64,000 nucleotides of DNA from Mesorhizobium sp. GTDB taxonomy: Bacteria > Pseudomonadota > Alphaproteobacteria > Rhizobiales > Rhizobiaceae. The stretch covers positions 62,001 through 126,000 of the forward strand of contig NZ_SUHQ01000010.1 of the NCBI RefSeq assembly GCF_004962245.1. Direction: 5' to 3'. The position numbers and the translations under genes were made by a program. Below, in pieces: positions 1-8,601 of this stretch (the stretch's first letter is position 1; each line of letters starts with the position of its first letter). The notes beneath the pieces are model-generated. The model searched no databases. It had not been told where the DNA came from and saw nothing but the letters and a program-made list of their open reading frames with translations.

Positions 1-782
1 TCGAGCAGCGCCTCGATCGCGGCGACGATCTCCAGCGGCTCGGCCATACGGCCCTCGCCCGCCTCGTTGCTCTCGGCCATCTCGCCCTTTGCCGGGCCGA
101 CGAATGCAATCCCGTCCTTCTGCAACGTCGCGCGGTTGCGCCGCGTCGCCGGATGCGACCACATTTTCGGGTTCATGGCGGGCGCCATCAAGACCGGCTT
201 GTCGGTGGCGATGAGCACTGTGGAGCCGAGGTCGTTGGCATGGCCGTTGGCAAGCTTCGCCATCAGGTCGGCGGTGGCCGGCGCCACCACCACAAGATCG
301 GCCTCGCGCGACAGCCTGATATGGCCGACATCGTGCTCGTCGTTGCGGTCGAACAGATCGGTGAAGACGCGGTCGGCGGACAACGCTCCGACCGACAGCG
401 TAGTGACGAACTCCTGCGCGGCTGAGGTCATCACCACCCGCACCGCGGCGCCCCGCTCGCGCAGCCGACGGATCAGGTCCAGCGCCTTATAGGCGGCGAT
501 GCCGCCGCCGATGATCAGCAGGATGCGCTTGCCGGAGAGGCTGCCTCGCGGGGTCTGGTTGGATACCGCAGCAACTGGCGTGGCCGGACCGTGCGAGCCT
601 GTCAATTCGCGGAGGGTTTTCTCGATCTGCTCGATGCGGCCGGCCGGACCGAGTTGTCCTTCGACCGCGGCCCGGATCATGATCCGCGCCTGTTCTTCCA
701 TCGACCGGTCATTCTCTGCCGCCAGCCGGCGCAGCAGGTCCTTGACCTCGTCATCGAGGTTGCGAATGGTGATGCTGGCCAT
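1..782 (-). CDS. coaBC: CoaBC (partial) with an N-terminal FitA-like ribbon-helix-helix domain
   Basis: This is the N-terminal part (about 260 residues) of the bifunctional phosphopantothenoylcysteine decarboxylase / phosphopantothenate-cysteine ligase, which makes 4'-phosphopantetheine for coenzyme A; the CoaB half runs off the window. The flavoprotein (CoaC) domain starts near residue 84 with KRILLIIGGGIAAYK, followed by the active-site His in VGHIRLS, then APATADLMAKLANG and the PAMN substrate clamp. Residues 1-45 (MASITIRNLDDEVKDLLRRL and what follows) are a FitA/Arc-type ribbon-helix-helix domain, joined in frame through a 35-residue linker; I followed the reading frame codon by codon and saw no break. 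Ordinary CoaBC proteins lack this domain. It follows ubiE and ubiB on the same strand, a common rhizobial order. The product is certain; the role of the added domain is inferred. Confidence 0.93.
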   Translation of the reverse strand, partial: MASITIRNLDDEVKDLLRRLAAENDRSMEEQARIMIRAAVEGQLGPAGRIEQIEKTLRELTGSHGPATPVAAVSNQTPRGSLSGKRILLIIGGGIAAYKALDLIRRLRERGAAVRVVMTSAAQEFVTTLSVGALSADRVFTDLFDRNDEHDVGHIRLSREADLVVVAPATADLMAKLANGHANDLGSTVLIATDKPVLMAPAMNPKMWSHPATRRNRATLQKDGIAFVGPAKGEMAESNEAGEGRMAEPLEIVAAIEALL

Positions 783-816
783 ATGATTGCACTTTTGCTA
801 GCAACGTTGAATGCAA

Positions 817-833
817 TGATAGCAATGCTATCA
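817..833. promoter_or_regulatory. Perfect 17-bp palindrome, candidate operator of the RHH-CoaBC protein
   Basis: TGATAGCA-A-TGCTATCA is a perfect inverted repeat centred about 43 bp upstream of the coaBC start. A second perfect palindrome, TTGCTAGCAA, sits at 795-804, between it and the gene. From memory, the gonococcal FitAB operator uses TGCTATCA half-sites, the same eight bases. Because the downstream protein begins with a FitA-like DNA-binding domain, autoregulation is the simplest reading. Binding is inferred. Confidence 0.6.
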
Positions 834-851
834 ATTCAGGGCAAGCCGCTA

Positions 852-907
852 GCCATGATCCAGAATCGCGGTGGAGACGGGTTTTCAGAAAAGGCTATGG
901 ATCAGGC
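852..907. repeat. Degenerate copy of the dispersed CATGATC palindrome
   Basis: The segment begins with CATGATCC and ends with ATGGATCAGG, with a GGGTTTTCAGAAAAGG core. It resembles the better-preserved elements at 5852-5938 and 58851-58898. It lies between ubiB and coaBC and does not appear to code. Confidence 0.35.
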
Positions 908-908
908 T

Positions 909-2483
909 CTAGAAAATCCGCCACGCAATGTAGACCAGCGTCAGCGCGATCACCCACAGCGCCAGCCGGCCGGATCTGCTATAGCGCGCCTCGGCCTTGC
1001 CGATGGCGCGCGCAGTCTTTTGGTCGAAGCGCAGGCCGTGCTCGGCCATCAAATCGATCTCGCACGACAGCCGCTCGGTGCGAGCGGCAAGGTCCGGCGC
1101 CTGGCGAGCCAGCGCCAGCAGCGCGTTGGCACCGTCGCGTGCGTCGGCCAGCAGAGCGCGCGGGCCGAGATTGCCCGATATCCAGCCGCCGACAACCGGT
1201 TCGGACGTCTTCCACATGTTGAAGGCCGGGTCGAGCGTGCGAGCAACACCCTCGACCACGACCATGGTCTTCTGCAGCAGCACCAGCTCGGATCGTGTCG
1301 CCATATCGAAGAGGTCGGTCACCTCGAACAGAAGCGTCAGCAGCTTGGCCATCGAAATGGTATCGGCCGGCTGGCCGTGGATCGGCTCGCCGATCGCCCG
1401 GATCGCCTGGGCGAAGGCCGCGACATTGTGCTGGCGCGGCACGTAGCCGGCCTCGAAATGCACTTCGGCGACGCGCAGATAGTCGCGGGTGATGAAGCCG
1501 TAGAGGATTTCGGCGAGGAACCGGCGCTCCTTCTTGCCGAGCCGCCCGGCAATGCCGAGATCGACGGCGACGATGGTGCCGTCGGCCTCGACGAACAGGT
1601 TTCCCGGATGCATGTCGGCGTGGAAGAAACCGTCGCGCAGCGTTTGGCGCAGGAACGACTGGATCAGATTGGCGGCGATCGCCTTCAGGTCGTGGCCCGC
1701 GGCAGCGAGGCCGGCAATGTCGTTCAACTTGATGCCGTCGACCCATTCCATGGTCAGCACGTCGCGGCCGGTGCGTTCCCAATCGACCGTCGGCACGCGA
1801 AAGCCGGGATCGTCCTTGGTGTTCTCGCCGAGCTCCGAAAGCGCTGCCGCCTCGAGCCTCAGATCCATTTCGATCTTGGTGGTCTGCGCCAGCGTCTCGG
1901 TCACTTCGACCGGCCGCAGCCGGCGCGACGACGGGATGTATTTCTCCTGGAGGCGGGCAGCGAGAAAATAGCTTTCGAGATCGCGAAAGAAACGGCGCCG
2001 CACGCCCGGCCGGATGACCTTCACCGCCACCCGCGAACCGACGCCGTTCTGCAGGGTTTCGGCGGTATGGACCTGCGCAATCGAGGCAGCGGCGACCGCT
2101 TCGCCGAAACTGGCGTAGAGCTCGCCGACCTTGCGCCCAAGCGAAGCCTCTATCGCCGCTATGGCCTCGGCCTGCGGAAATGTCTGCATCTTGTCCTGCA
2201 GCATGGCGAGGTCGAGCGCTATGTCGTTGCCGACGACATCGGGCCGCGTCGCCAGGAACTGGCCGAGCTTGACGTAGGATGGGCCGAGCCGGACGACCGC
2301 CTTGGCCAGCCGGTCGCCACGCTCATAGGCAAGCGCGCGGCGGCGGGTGAACAGCCGTGCCATCCGCCAGCCGAATTTCGGCAGGCCGGAGAGCTCGTCG
2401 CCCGGCAAGGCCGCCACGACGCCTTCGCGGACCAGCACCCAGCCGGCCCGTACGAGCCTGAAACCCGCGCCAAGCCTGCTCAT
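909..2483 (-). CDS. ubiB: UbiB, ubiquinone biosynthesis atypical kinase/ATPase
   Basis: This 524-residue protein belongs to the UbiB/ADCK family, which assists the aerobic steps of ubiquinone synthesis at the membrane. The family signature KxGQ is seen as VKLGQFLATRPD near residue 70. The kinase-like core shows AVKVIRPG (Ala-rich loop and Lys), the catalytic-loop equivalent HADMHPGNLFV, and the metal-binding VDLGIAG. The C terminus ends in a hydrophobic stretch (LALWVIALTLVYIAW), the usual membrane anchor. Length is normal. It lies 70 nt after ubiE on the same strand, so the two quinone genes are probably co-transcribed, with coaBC next. Confidence 0.95.
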   Translation of the reverse strand: MSRLGAGFRLVRAGWVLVREGVVAALPGDELSGLPKFGWRMARLFTRRRALAYERGDRLAKAVVRLGPSYVKLGQFLATRPDVVGNDIALDLAMLQDKMQTFPQAEAIAAIEASLGRKVGELYASFGEAVAAASIAQVHTAETLQNGVGSRVAVKVIRPGVRRRFFRDLESYFLAARLQEKYIPSSRRLRPVEVTETLAQTTKIEMDLRLEAAALSELGENTKDDPGFRVPTVDWERTGRDVLTMEWVDGIKLNDIAGLAAAGHDLKAIAANLIQSFLRQTLRDGFFHADMHPGNLFVEADGTIVAVDLGIAGRLGKKERRFLAEILYGFITRDYLRVAEVHFEAGYVPRQHNVAAFAQAIRAIGEPIHGQPADTISMAKLLTLLFEVTDLFDMATRSELVLLQKTMVVVEGVARTLDPAFNMWKTSEPVVGGWISGNLGPRALLADARDGANALLALARQAPDLAARTERLSCEIDLMAEHGLRFDQKTARAIGKAEARYSRSGRLALWVIALTLVYIAWRIF

Positions 2484-2553
2484 GACTGCCCTTGCCCCGC
2501 CGATCTCCTAGACCGGCGAAGGGCACACCGAATATGAAAAATACGGGCCAGCC

Positions 2554-3330
2554 TCAAAGCTTCCAGCCCGAATGAAGCGCAGCGATGCCGCCGGAATAAT
2601 TGCGGAAAGAGGCGCGGTCGAAGCCGGCCCGGGAAATCATCGCCGCAAAATTCTGCTGATTGGGGAATTTGCGGATCGATTCGACCAGATAGGAATAGGG
2701 CTCGTCGTCACCGGTGACCACCTTGCCGATCCTGGGGATGGCGTTGAACGACCACGCCTCATAGACCTTATCGAGCAGCGGCATGTCGACCTCGGAAAAT
2801 TCGAGGCAGAGAAAGCGTCCGCCGGGCTTCAGCACGCGATAGGCTTCCGCAAGCGCCACATCGATGCGCGGCACATTGCGAATGCCGAAGGCGATCGTGT
2901 AGGCGTCGAATGTGGCGTCAGCGAAAGGCAGTTCCTCGGCATTGGCCTCGACGAAATCGGTATTTGCCGTCAGGCCCTTTTTCTCGGCCCGCTCGCGGCC
3001 GACGGCGAGCATAGAGCCGTTGATGTCGAGAACCGTGACATGGGCGTTCCTGCCGCTCGCCTCGACGATGCGAAAGGCGATGTCGCCGGTGCCGCCGGCA
3101 ACGTCGAGAACGCTCCAGCCCGGTCGTTTCGGTGGATTGAGCCATGCTACCATCGCGTCCTTCCACAGCCGGTGCAGGCCGGCCGACATCAGGTCGTTCA
3201 TCAGGTCGTAGCGGTTCGCCACCTTGTGGAAAACGTCGTTGACCAGGGACTGCTTCTCGCCCGCCCCCACACGCTTGAAACCATAGGAGGTCTCCATGCC
3301 GCCAACGGCCGTGGTTCTCTCAACCGACAT
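2554..3330 (-). CDS. ubiE: UbiE, ubiquinone/menaquinone C-methyltransferase
   Basis: A 258-residue SAM-dependent methyltransferase that methylates the quinone ring (demethylmenaquinol and 2-polyprenyl-6-methoxybenzoquinol). The SAM site is seen as [14 protein letters not shown], and the UbiE signatures as [17 protein letters not shown] and [11 protein letters not shown]. The frame stays open for 80 codons further upstream, but that extension is low-complexity and has no family similarity. I chose the ATG at 3330 (MSVERTT), which gives the usual family length. It heads the ubiE-ubiB-coaBC group and diverges from add. Confidence 0.95.
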   Translation of the reverse strand: MSVERTTAVGGMETSYGFKRVGAGEKQSLVNDVFHKVANRYDLMNDLMSAGLHRLWKDAMVAWLNPPKRPGWSVLDVAGGTGDIAFRIVEASGRNAHVTVLDINGSMLAVGRERAEKKGLTANTDFVEANAEELPFADATFDAYTIAFGIRNVPRIDVALAEAYRVLKPGGRFLCLEFSEVDMPLLDKVYEAWSFNAIPRIGKVVTGDDEPYSYLVESIRKFPNQQNFAAMISRAGFDRASFRNYSGGIAALHSGWKL

Positions 3331-3417
3331 TATTTTTGATCCGCCATAAAACCGGCGGGACCATAGCCGATCGATGGTGCGGACGCTATTGTTTAAGGCG
3401 CGGTGTTCGGCCGCGCT

Positions 3418-3457
3418 CCCGGGCCGTGGAAACATGCTTGTGGGTCCACGGCCCGGG
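3418..3457. promoter_or_regulatory. 13-bp perfect inverted repeat between ubiE and add
   Basis: CCCGGGCCGTGGA (3418-3430) and TCCACGGCCCGGG (3445-3457) form a perfect stem around a 14-nt loop. It ends 21 nt before the add start codon. It could be an mRNA hairpin in the add leader or an operator for the divergent pair. No T run follows, so it is not a standard terminator. Confidence 0.55.
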
Positions 3458-3478
3458 CTGAACTGACGGGATGACTGC

Positions 3479-4453
3479 ATGCCTTTGAAAGCGGAACTGC
3501 ACTGCCATATCGAAGGGGCAGCGGCGCCCGAACTCGTCATCCGCCAGGCGCAGAAATATGGTAAGGACACTTCGCCCTACATTCAGAACGGCTCTTTCGT
3601 CTGGCACGATTTCACCTCCTTCCTTGCCGCCTATGACTTCTCCTCCGACCTGTTCCGCACCGAAGAGGATTATGCGCGGCTGGCCGACCATTACCTGACC
3701 AGCCTCGCCCGCGACGGCGCCATCTATTCCGAGATATTCACCTCGCCGGACCACGCCGGGAAGGCCGGCCTGTCGCCCAAGGCCTATACGGACGCGCTCG
3801 GCGAAGGCATTGCGCGCGCCAAGGCCAAGACCGGCATCGAAGGCCGCATGATCGTCACCGGCGTGCGCAACGCCGGCGTCGAATCGATCGAGCGGGCGGC
3901 ACGCTTCGCGGCCCGCTGCGGACATCCGCTGGTCACCGGCTTCGGCGTCGCCGGCGACGAGCGGATAGGCGATCTGGAGGACTATGTCAGGGCCTTCGAA
4001 ATCGCGCGCGAGGCCGGTCTCGGCATCACCGTCCATGCCGGCGAACTGATGGGCTGGGAGAGCGTCGCGGCCGCACTCGACCACATCCGCCCGTCCCGCA
4101 TCGGCCATGGCGTGCGGGCCATCGAAAACCCCGACCTTGTCCGGCGCATCGCCGACGAAGGTGTCGTGCTCGAATGCTGCCCCGGCTCCAACATCGCGCT
4201 GAAGGTCTTCGACAGTTTCGCCGACCACCCTTTTCCGGCACTGCGGGCGGCGGGTTGCAAGGTGACGCTCAACTCCGACGATCCGCCCTATTTCTGGACG
4301 TCGCTGAAGCGCGAATACGACATCGCCGCCGAGCATTTCTCGATGAACGACAAGGCGCTCGCCGCCGTCACCAGAACCGCAATAGAGGCCGCCTTCGTCG
4401 ACAAGAAGACCAGGACGGCGCTTCTCACCCGCCTCAACGGCACCACCCGCTAA
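3479..4453 (+). CDS. add: Adenosine deaminase
   Basis: A 324-residue metal-dependent amidohydrolase that deaminates adenosine and deoxyadenosine to (deoxy)inosine. Metal and catalytic residues are visible: ELHCHIEG near the N terminus (the HxH metal pair), HAGE near residue 185, [12 protein letters not shown] (His on the substrate) and NSDDPPYF near residue 268 (the Asp pair). Length fits the family. It is followed 104 nt later by upp. Across the gap on the other strand are the purine and pyrimidine phosphorylases, so inosine produced here can be split by PunA at 7288. Confidence 0.93.
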   Translation: MPLKAELHCHIEGAAAPELVIRQAQKYGKDTSPYIQNGSFVWHDFTSFLAAYDFSSDLFRTEEDYARLADHYLTSLARDGAIYSEIFTSPDHAGKAGLSPKAYTDALGEGIARAKAKTGIEGRMIVTGVRNAGVESIERAARFAARCGHPLVTGFGVAGDERIGDLEDYVRAFEIAREAGLGITVHAGELMGWESVAAALDHIRPSRIGHGVRAIENPDLVRRIADEGVVLECCPGSNIALKVFDSFADHPFPALRAAGCKVTLNSDDPPYFWTSLKREYDIAAEHFSMNDKALAAVTRTAIEAAFVDKKTRTALLTRLNGTTR

Positions 4454-4557
4454 CGCTCTCCTCCTGCAAAAACTGTGGTCGGTGATCGCAAACAGTTCCT
4501 TGGCCGGCGCATTGCCGCTAGGGTTCGCCCAAGCAGCCGGAATTTCAGGAGAACACC

Positions 4558-5187
4558 ATGAAGGGCGTCACAGTCGTCGACCACCCGCTTGTCCAGCACA
4601 AGCTGACCATCATGCGCAAGAAGGAAACCTCGACGGCCGGCTTCCGGCGGCTGCTGCGCGAGATCTCGCTGCTGCTCGGCTACGAGGTCACCCGCAACCT
4701 CGAACTGACGACGACCACGATCGAAACGCCGATCGAGACGATGGAAGCGCCGACGCTGGAGGGCAAGAAGCTGGTCTTCGCTTCGGTGCTGCGCGCCGGC
4801 AACGGCTTGCTCGAAGGCCTGCTCGATCTGGTGCCGGCGGCGCGCGTCGCCCATATCGGTCTTTACCGCGATCATGAGACGCTGGAAGCGGTCGAATATT
4901 TCTTCAAGGCGCCGAGCGATCTCGCCGACCGGCTGGTGATCGTCGTCGACCCGATGCTGGCGACCGCCAATTCGGCGATCGCGGCGATCGACAAGCTGAA
5001 AGGACGCGGCGCCACCAACATCCGCTTTCTCTGTCTCCTGGCGGCGCCCGAGGGCATCGAGCGCTTCACCGAGGCGCATCCCGATGTCCCGGTCTTCACC
5101 GCTTCCATCGACCGCCAGCTCAACGAGAAGGGCTACATCATGCCCGGCCTCGGCGACGCCGGCGACCGCATGTACGGCACCAAGTGA
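4558..5187 (+). CDS. upp: Uracil phosphoribosyltransferase
   Basis: This 209-residue enzyme converts uracil and PRPP to UMP, the last salvage step for uracil released by thymidine/uridine phosphorolysis. The PRPP loop is seen as [19 protein letters not shown], and the flexible uracil-binding tail as [17 protein letters not shown], which ends the protein as in E. coli Upp. The start has a clear ribosome site (CAGGAG, 6 nt upstream of ATG). It stands in line with add and faces the nucleoside catabolic block. Confidence 0.96.
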   Translation: MKGVTVVDHPLVQHKLTIMRKKETSTAGFRRLLREISLLLGYEVTRNLELTTTTIETPIETMEAPTLEGKKLVFASVLRAGNGLLEGLLDLVPAARVAHIGLYRDHETLEAVEYFFKAPSDLADRLVIVVDPMLATANSAIAAIDKLKGRGATNIRFLCLLAAPEGIERFTEAHPDVPVFTASIDRQLNEKGYIMPGLGDAGDRMYGTK

Positions 5188-5285
5188 TCGTTTACCGATC
5201 GTTTACGCAAATGCATGGTTTCGGCGCCGGTTAAAGCGGCAAACACCATGTCGCGATAAGCATGGGCCGTCACAAAGGCCGGTCC

Positions 5286-5849
5286 ATGCTGCGCAAACTT
5301 CTCATCCTTGGCGTGCTCGCCGGAACGTCAGTGTCGTTCCCGATCCTCTATCAGTCGAACCCGCAGATGCTGGACGGTCTGCTGAAATCGGCGGTCGGAG
5401 ACAGGCCGACTGTCGAAACGCAAACCGACCTGAACCTGGCCACGGTTCCCGAGAGACCGACGACGCCGCAGCCGCTCGGCCGCAAGGTCGTGGTCACGGC
5501 GGACGCGCGCGGGCATTTCACGTCGGCGTTCAAACTCAACGGCCGACAGGTCGACGGCATGATCGACACCGGCGCGACGCTGGTCGCCATCAACAGTTCG
5601 ACGGCACGCAGGATCGGCATTTCACTGAACCCGTCGGACTTCCGCCACGAGGTCAACACCGCCAACGGCGCGATCGGGGCTGCCTTGGTGACGATCGACC
5701 GCCTGCAGATCGGCAAGATCACGGTCGACGGCGTCCAGGCGGTCGTGCTCGACGACAAGGCGCTACGCACCAACCTGATCGGCCTGAGTTTTCTCCAGCG
5801 GCTTGAGAAATATCAGGTCGAAAACGGCGCGCTGCTGCTCGTCCAGTAG
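5286..5849 (+). CDS. Membrane-anchored retropepsin-like aspartic protease (TIGR02281 family)
   Basis: About 187 residues from the ATG at 5286 (another start at 5262 adds 8 residues). The first 25 residues form a hydrophobic anchor or signal (MLRKLLILGVLAGTSVSFPI). The catalytic domain carries the single active-site motif IDTGATLVAIN, so the active enzyme would be a homodimer, as in retroviral proteases. It ends with GLSFLQRLEKYQVENGALLL, typical of this alphaproteobacterial periplasmic family. Substrate is unknown. It is a single gene between upp and deoA. Confidence 0.85.
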   Translation: MLRKLLILGVLAGTSVSFPILYQSNPQMLDGLLKSAVGDRPTVETQTDLNLATVPERPTTPQPLGRKVVVTADARGHFTSAFKLNGRQVDGMIDTGATLVAINSSTARRIGISLNPSDFRHEVNTANGAIGAALVTIDRLQIGKITVDGVQAVVLDDKALRTNLIGLSFLQRLEKYQVENGALLLVQ

Positions 5850-5851
5850 AC

Positions 5852-5938
5852 CATGATCCCGAACCGCAGGTCCGCGTCAGCGAAAAATGGAAACCGGTTT
5901 TTGCTTCGCTGACCTTCGGTTCGGAAAAGATCATGATC
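5852..5938. repeat. Dispersed rhizobial palindromic element (CATGATC...GATCATG)
   Basis: A long imperfect hairpin of nearly 90 nt lies between two convergent genes. CATGATC (5852-5858) pairs with GATCATG (5929-5935), CGAACC with GGTTCG, and CAGCGAAAAA with the TTTTTGCTTCGCTG side. The same motif family recurs at 12397, at 58851 and, more decayed, at 852. It may also end both flanking transcripts. Confidence 0.7.
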
Positions 5939-5968
5939 CAACAAGAAGGCACAGCCTTGCTGACTGGA

Positions 5969-7288
5969 TCACCCGCGCGGCAGGATCCGCCGGATGACGG
6001 TCTTTTCGGCGGGCGGCTTCGAAGCGCCGACCGCATAGGCCGAAAGCACGGTGGCCGCGGCCGCCTCGGCATCCCCGGCATTGCGGGCATGGACCAGCGC
6101 CAGCGCCTCGCCGGCATGCACCTCCGCACCGACCGGCAATAGCCTGGTGATGCCGACCGCATGATCGATGCTGTCGTCCGGCCGTATGCGCCCGCCGCCA
6201 AGCCCGACCACCGCAAGCCCGATGTCGCGGGTCGCGATGCCGGTGACGAAGCCGTTTTCGGTCGCCTTGACCGCAAGCTCCGTCGCCGCCTTCGGCAGGT
6301 ATTTTTCCGGCTTCTCGACGAAATCGGCCGGACCGCCAAGTGCCGCCACCATGCGCGCGAAGACGGCGGCGGCGCCGCCGCCGGCCAGGGTCTCGGCGGC
6401 GCGCCGCATGCCGTCCTGGTTGGACGAGACCAGCCCGGCCAACTGCAGCATGTCTGCGGCCAGCGCCAGCGTCACGTCCTCCAGCCGCCGGTCACGGAAG
6501 CGGCCGGTGAGGAAATCGACGGCATTGCGCACCTCGACCGCATTGCCGGCTGCCGACGCCAATGGTTCGTTCATGCCGGTGACCAGCGCCGAGGCCTTCA
6601 GGCCGGCACCGGTGGCGATTTCGACCAGGCTGTTCGCCAGAGCCGCTGCGTCGCGCGACTTCTCCATGAAGGCGCCGTTGCCGACCTTCACGTCGAGCAC
6701 CAGCGACTGCAGGCCAGCGGCCAGTTTCTTCGACAGGATCGAGGCGGTGATCAGTGGCACCGATTCGACGGTTCCCGTCACGTCGCGGATCGCGTAGAGC
6801 CTGCGGTCGGCGGGCGCGAGATCGGCCGTCTGGCCGATGATGGCGCAGCCTGTTTCGAGCACCACCTTCCGGAACCGCGCAACGTCCGGCTGGCTGATGT
6901 AGCCGGGAATGGCATCCATCTTGTCCAGCGTGCCACCGGTATGGCCGAGGCCGCGACCGGAAATCATCGGCACATAGGCGCCGCAGGCGGCGACGATCGG
7001 TGCCACCATCAGCGAGGCATTGTCGCCGACGCCACCCGTCGAATGCTTGTCGGTGACCGGGCCCGGCAGGTCCGACCAGTCGAGCACGTCGCCGGAATCG
7101 CGCATGGCAAGCGTCAGCGCCACCGCCTCGTCGCGGCTCATGCCGTTGAAGAACACCGCCATGGCGAAGGCCCCGACCTGCCCGTCCGAGACGGTGCCTG
7201 CGGTCACGCCTTCGATGAAACTGGCGATCTCCTGCGCCGACAGCTTGTGGCCGTCGCGCTTGCTGCGGATGATTTCCTGGGGAAGCAT
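5969..7288 (-). CDS. deoA: Thymidine phosphorylase
   Basis: The 439-residue enzyme splits thymidine or deoxyuridine with phosphate into base and deoxyribose 1-phosphate. The family signature SGRGLGHTGGTLDKMDAIPG is present near residue 110, and phosphate-binding residues are seen in DKHSTGGVGDNASL. Length matches E. coli DeoA. Its start overlaps the punA stop by one base, so the two are almost certainly translated from one message. It is the last gene of the leftward nucleoside block. Confidence 0.95.
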   Translation of the reverse strand: MLPQEIIRSKRDGHKLSAQEIASFIEGVTAGTVSDGQVGAFAMAVFFNGMSRDEAVALTLAMRDSGDVLDWSDLPGPVTDKHSTGGVGDNASLMVAPIVAACGAYVPMISGRGLGHTGGTLDKMDAIPGYISQPDVARFRKVVLETGCAIIGQTADLAPADRRLYAIRDVTGTVESVPLITASILSKKLAAGLQSLVLDVKVGNGAFMEKSRDAAALANSLVEIATGAGLKASALVTGMNEPLASAAGNAVEVRNAVDFLTGRFRDRRLEDVTLALAADMLQLAGLVSSNQDGMRRAAETLAGGGAAAVFARMVAALGGPADFVEKPEKYLPKAATELAVKATENGFVTGIATRDIGLAVVGLGGGRIRPDDSIDHAVGITRLLPVGAEVHAGEALALVHARNAGDAEAAAATVLSAYAVGASKPPAEKTVIRRILPRG

Positions 7289-8106
7289 CAGGCCGGGACC
7301 TTACTCTCCGGTAACCCGTCCTGGAACACACGCTGGAGAATGGTCGCCAGCCGCGCGCCGCCGACCGGCGCCATGTCCTTGGTCTCCTGGTGCGAAAGCT
7401 CCGCCCCGGTCATCCCGGCGGCTAGGTTGGTGATGACCGAACAGGCGGCGACGCGCAGACCGAGGAAACGGGCGAGGATGACCTCCGGCACGGTCGACAT
7501 GCCGACGGCGTTGGCGCCCATGATGCGCGCCATGCGGATCTCGGCGGGCGTCTCGAAGCACGGCCCGGAGAACCACATATAGACGCCCTTGTGCAGCGCG
7601 GTAGCCGTCGCCTTGGCCGCCTTTTCGATCGACGAGCGGAGGCCGGCATCATAGGCCTCGGTCAGGCCGACGAAGCGGCGGTCGCTCGGCTCACCGATCA
7701 GCGGGTTGGAGCCCGAGAAATTGATGTGGTCGGTGATCAGCATCACCGAGCCCGGCCCCATCTCCGGATCGACCGAGCCGGCGGCATTGGTGAGGATCAG
7801 TTCCGAAATGCCGAGGCCGGCGAGCACCTCCAGCGCCGGCCGCATCGCGGCCGCGTTGCCGTGCTCGTAATAGTGGGCGCGGCCGGACAGCATCAGCACC
7901 GGCGTGCCGGCAAAACGTCCCGCCACCACCTCACCGGCATGGCCTGTGACGCCGCTTCTGGGAAAGCCCGGCAATTCGGCATAGGAAATGCGCACCGAAT
8001 CCTCGACCTGGTCGACAAGCCCACCAAGGCCCGAACCCAGCACCAGCGCGGTGGCGGGCGCCAGCCCGTCCAGCCTTTCGACAAGATGGTCGAGCGCTTC
8101 CTTCAT
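7288..8106 (-). CDS. punA: Purine nucleoside phosphorylase (trimeric type)
   Basis: A 272-residue phosphorylase that cleaves inosine/guanosine-type nucleosides to purine base and ribose 1-phosphate. Family motifs are LGSGLGGLVDQVED (phosphate loop), MLSGRAHYYEHG, LTNAAGSVDPEMGPGSVMLI, and MSTVPEVILARFLGLRVAACSVITN (Met-Ser-Thr and the Asn that contacts the purine ring). This is the trimeric PNP-II/XapA type rather than the hexameric DeoD type. It lies between cdd and deoA in the same direction. Confidence 0.94.
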   Translation of the reverse strand: MKEALDHLVERLDGLAPATALVLGSGLGGLVDQVEDSVRISYAELPGFPRSGVTGHAGEVVAGRFAGTPVLMLSGRAHYYEHGNAAAMRPALEVLAGLGISELILTNAAGSVDPEMGPGSVMLITDHINFSGSNPLIGEPSDRRFVGLTEAYDAGLRSSIEKAAKATATALHKGVYMWFSGPCFETPAEIRMARIMGANAVGMSTVPEVILARFLGLRVAACSVITNLAAGMTGAELSHQETKDMAPVGGARLATILQRVFQDGLPESKVPA

Positions 8107-8153
8107 CTCAGCCAGCTCTTCATTTCAGCCAAATTTTCATTTCAACCAAATCT

Positions 8154-8546
8154 TCATTTCAAAGTGTCGCCCTGGAAGCCGTAGGGCAGCATATCGCCCA
8201 TGGTCACGGTCTCGACCACACCGCCATTGTCGCACAGATAGACTTTGGTTTCCGGCCGGCAGAATTCGGCCAGCCGCTGCCGGCAGCCGCCGCAAGGCGA
8301 GCATTTCGCCATGCGCTTGGCGATCACGGCGATCTCCGTGATCCTGCCGCCGCCGCCCATGATGTAGTGGCCGAGCGCTGTGGTCTCGGCGCACCAGCCT
8401 TCCGGATAGGACGCGACCTCGACATTGGCGCCGGCAAAGACGCGGCCGTCCTCGGTGCGAAGTGCTGCCCCGACCGGGAATTTCGAATAGGGCGCATAGG
8501 CCTTGGCCATGGCGGCCTTGGCCGCTTCGAACAGATCATGAGCCAT
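8154..8546 (-). CDS. cdd: Cytidine deaminase
   Basis: A 130-residue homotetrameric-type cytidine deaminase. The zinc site is visible as the WCAETTAL motif (Cys and catalytic Glu) and PCGGCRQRLAEF (two Cys ligands), with the substrate motif FPVGAALRTEDGRVFAGANVE before them. Cytidine and deoxycytidine become uridine species that the phosphorylases next door can cleave. It sits 55 nt after a nucleoside-type ABC permease and 47 nt before punA, which supports a single operon. Confidence 0.95.
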   Translation of the reverse strand: MAHDLFEAAKAAMAKAYAPYSKFPVGAALRTEDGRVFAGANVEVASYPEGWCAETTALGHYIMGGGGRITEIAVIAKRMAKCSPCGGCRQRLAEFCRPETKVYLCDNGGVVETVTMGDMLPYGFQGDTLK

Positions 8547-8601
8547 TTATTTTCCTTTCGCATGGTCCGGTCCGGAAACCGGCTGAGGTTCGGAGCCATG
8601 C

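Noticed and set aside
591..2537. 648-codon rightward open frame over ubiB
   Set aside because: It is antisense to ubiB, rich in His/Arg/Gln with no family features, and follows from the high GC at third codon positions.
2554..3570. Longer UbiE starting at 3570
   Set aside because: The extra 80 residues have no family similarity and run through the hairpin and upstream region of add; ATG 3330 gives normal length.
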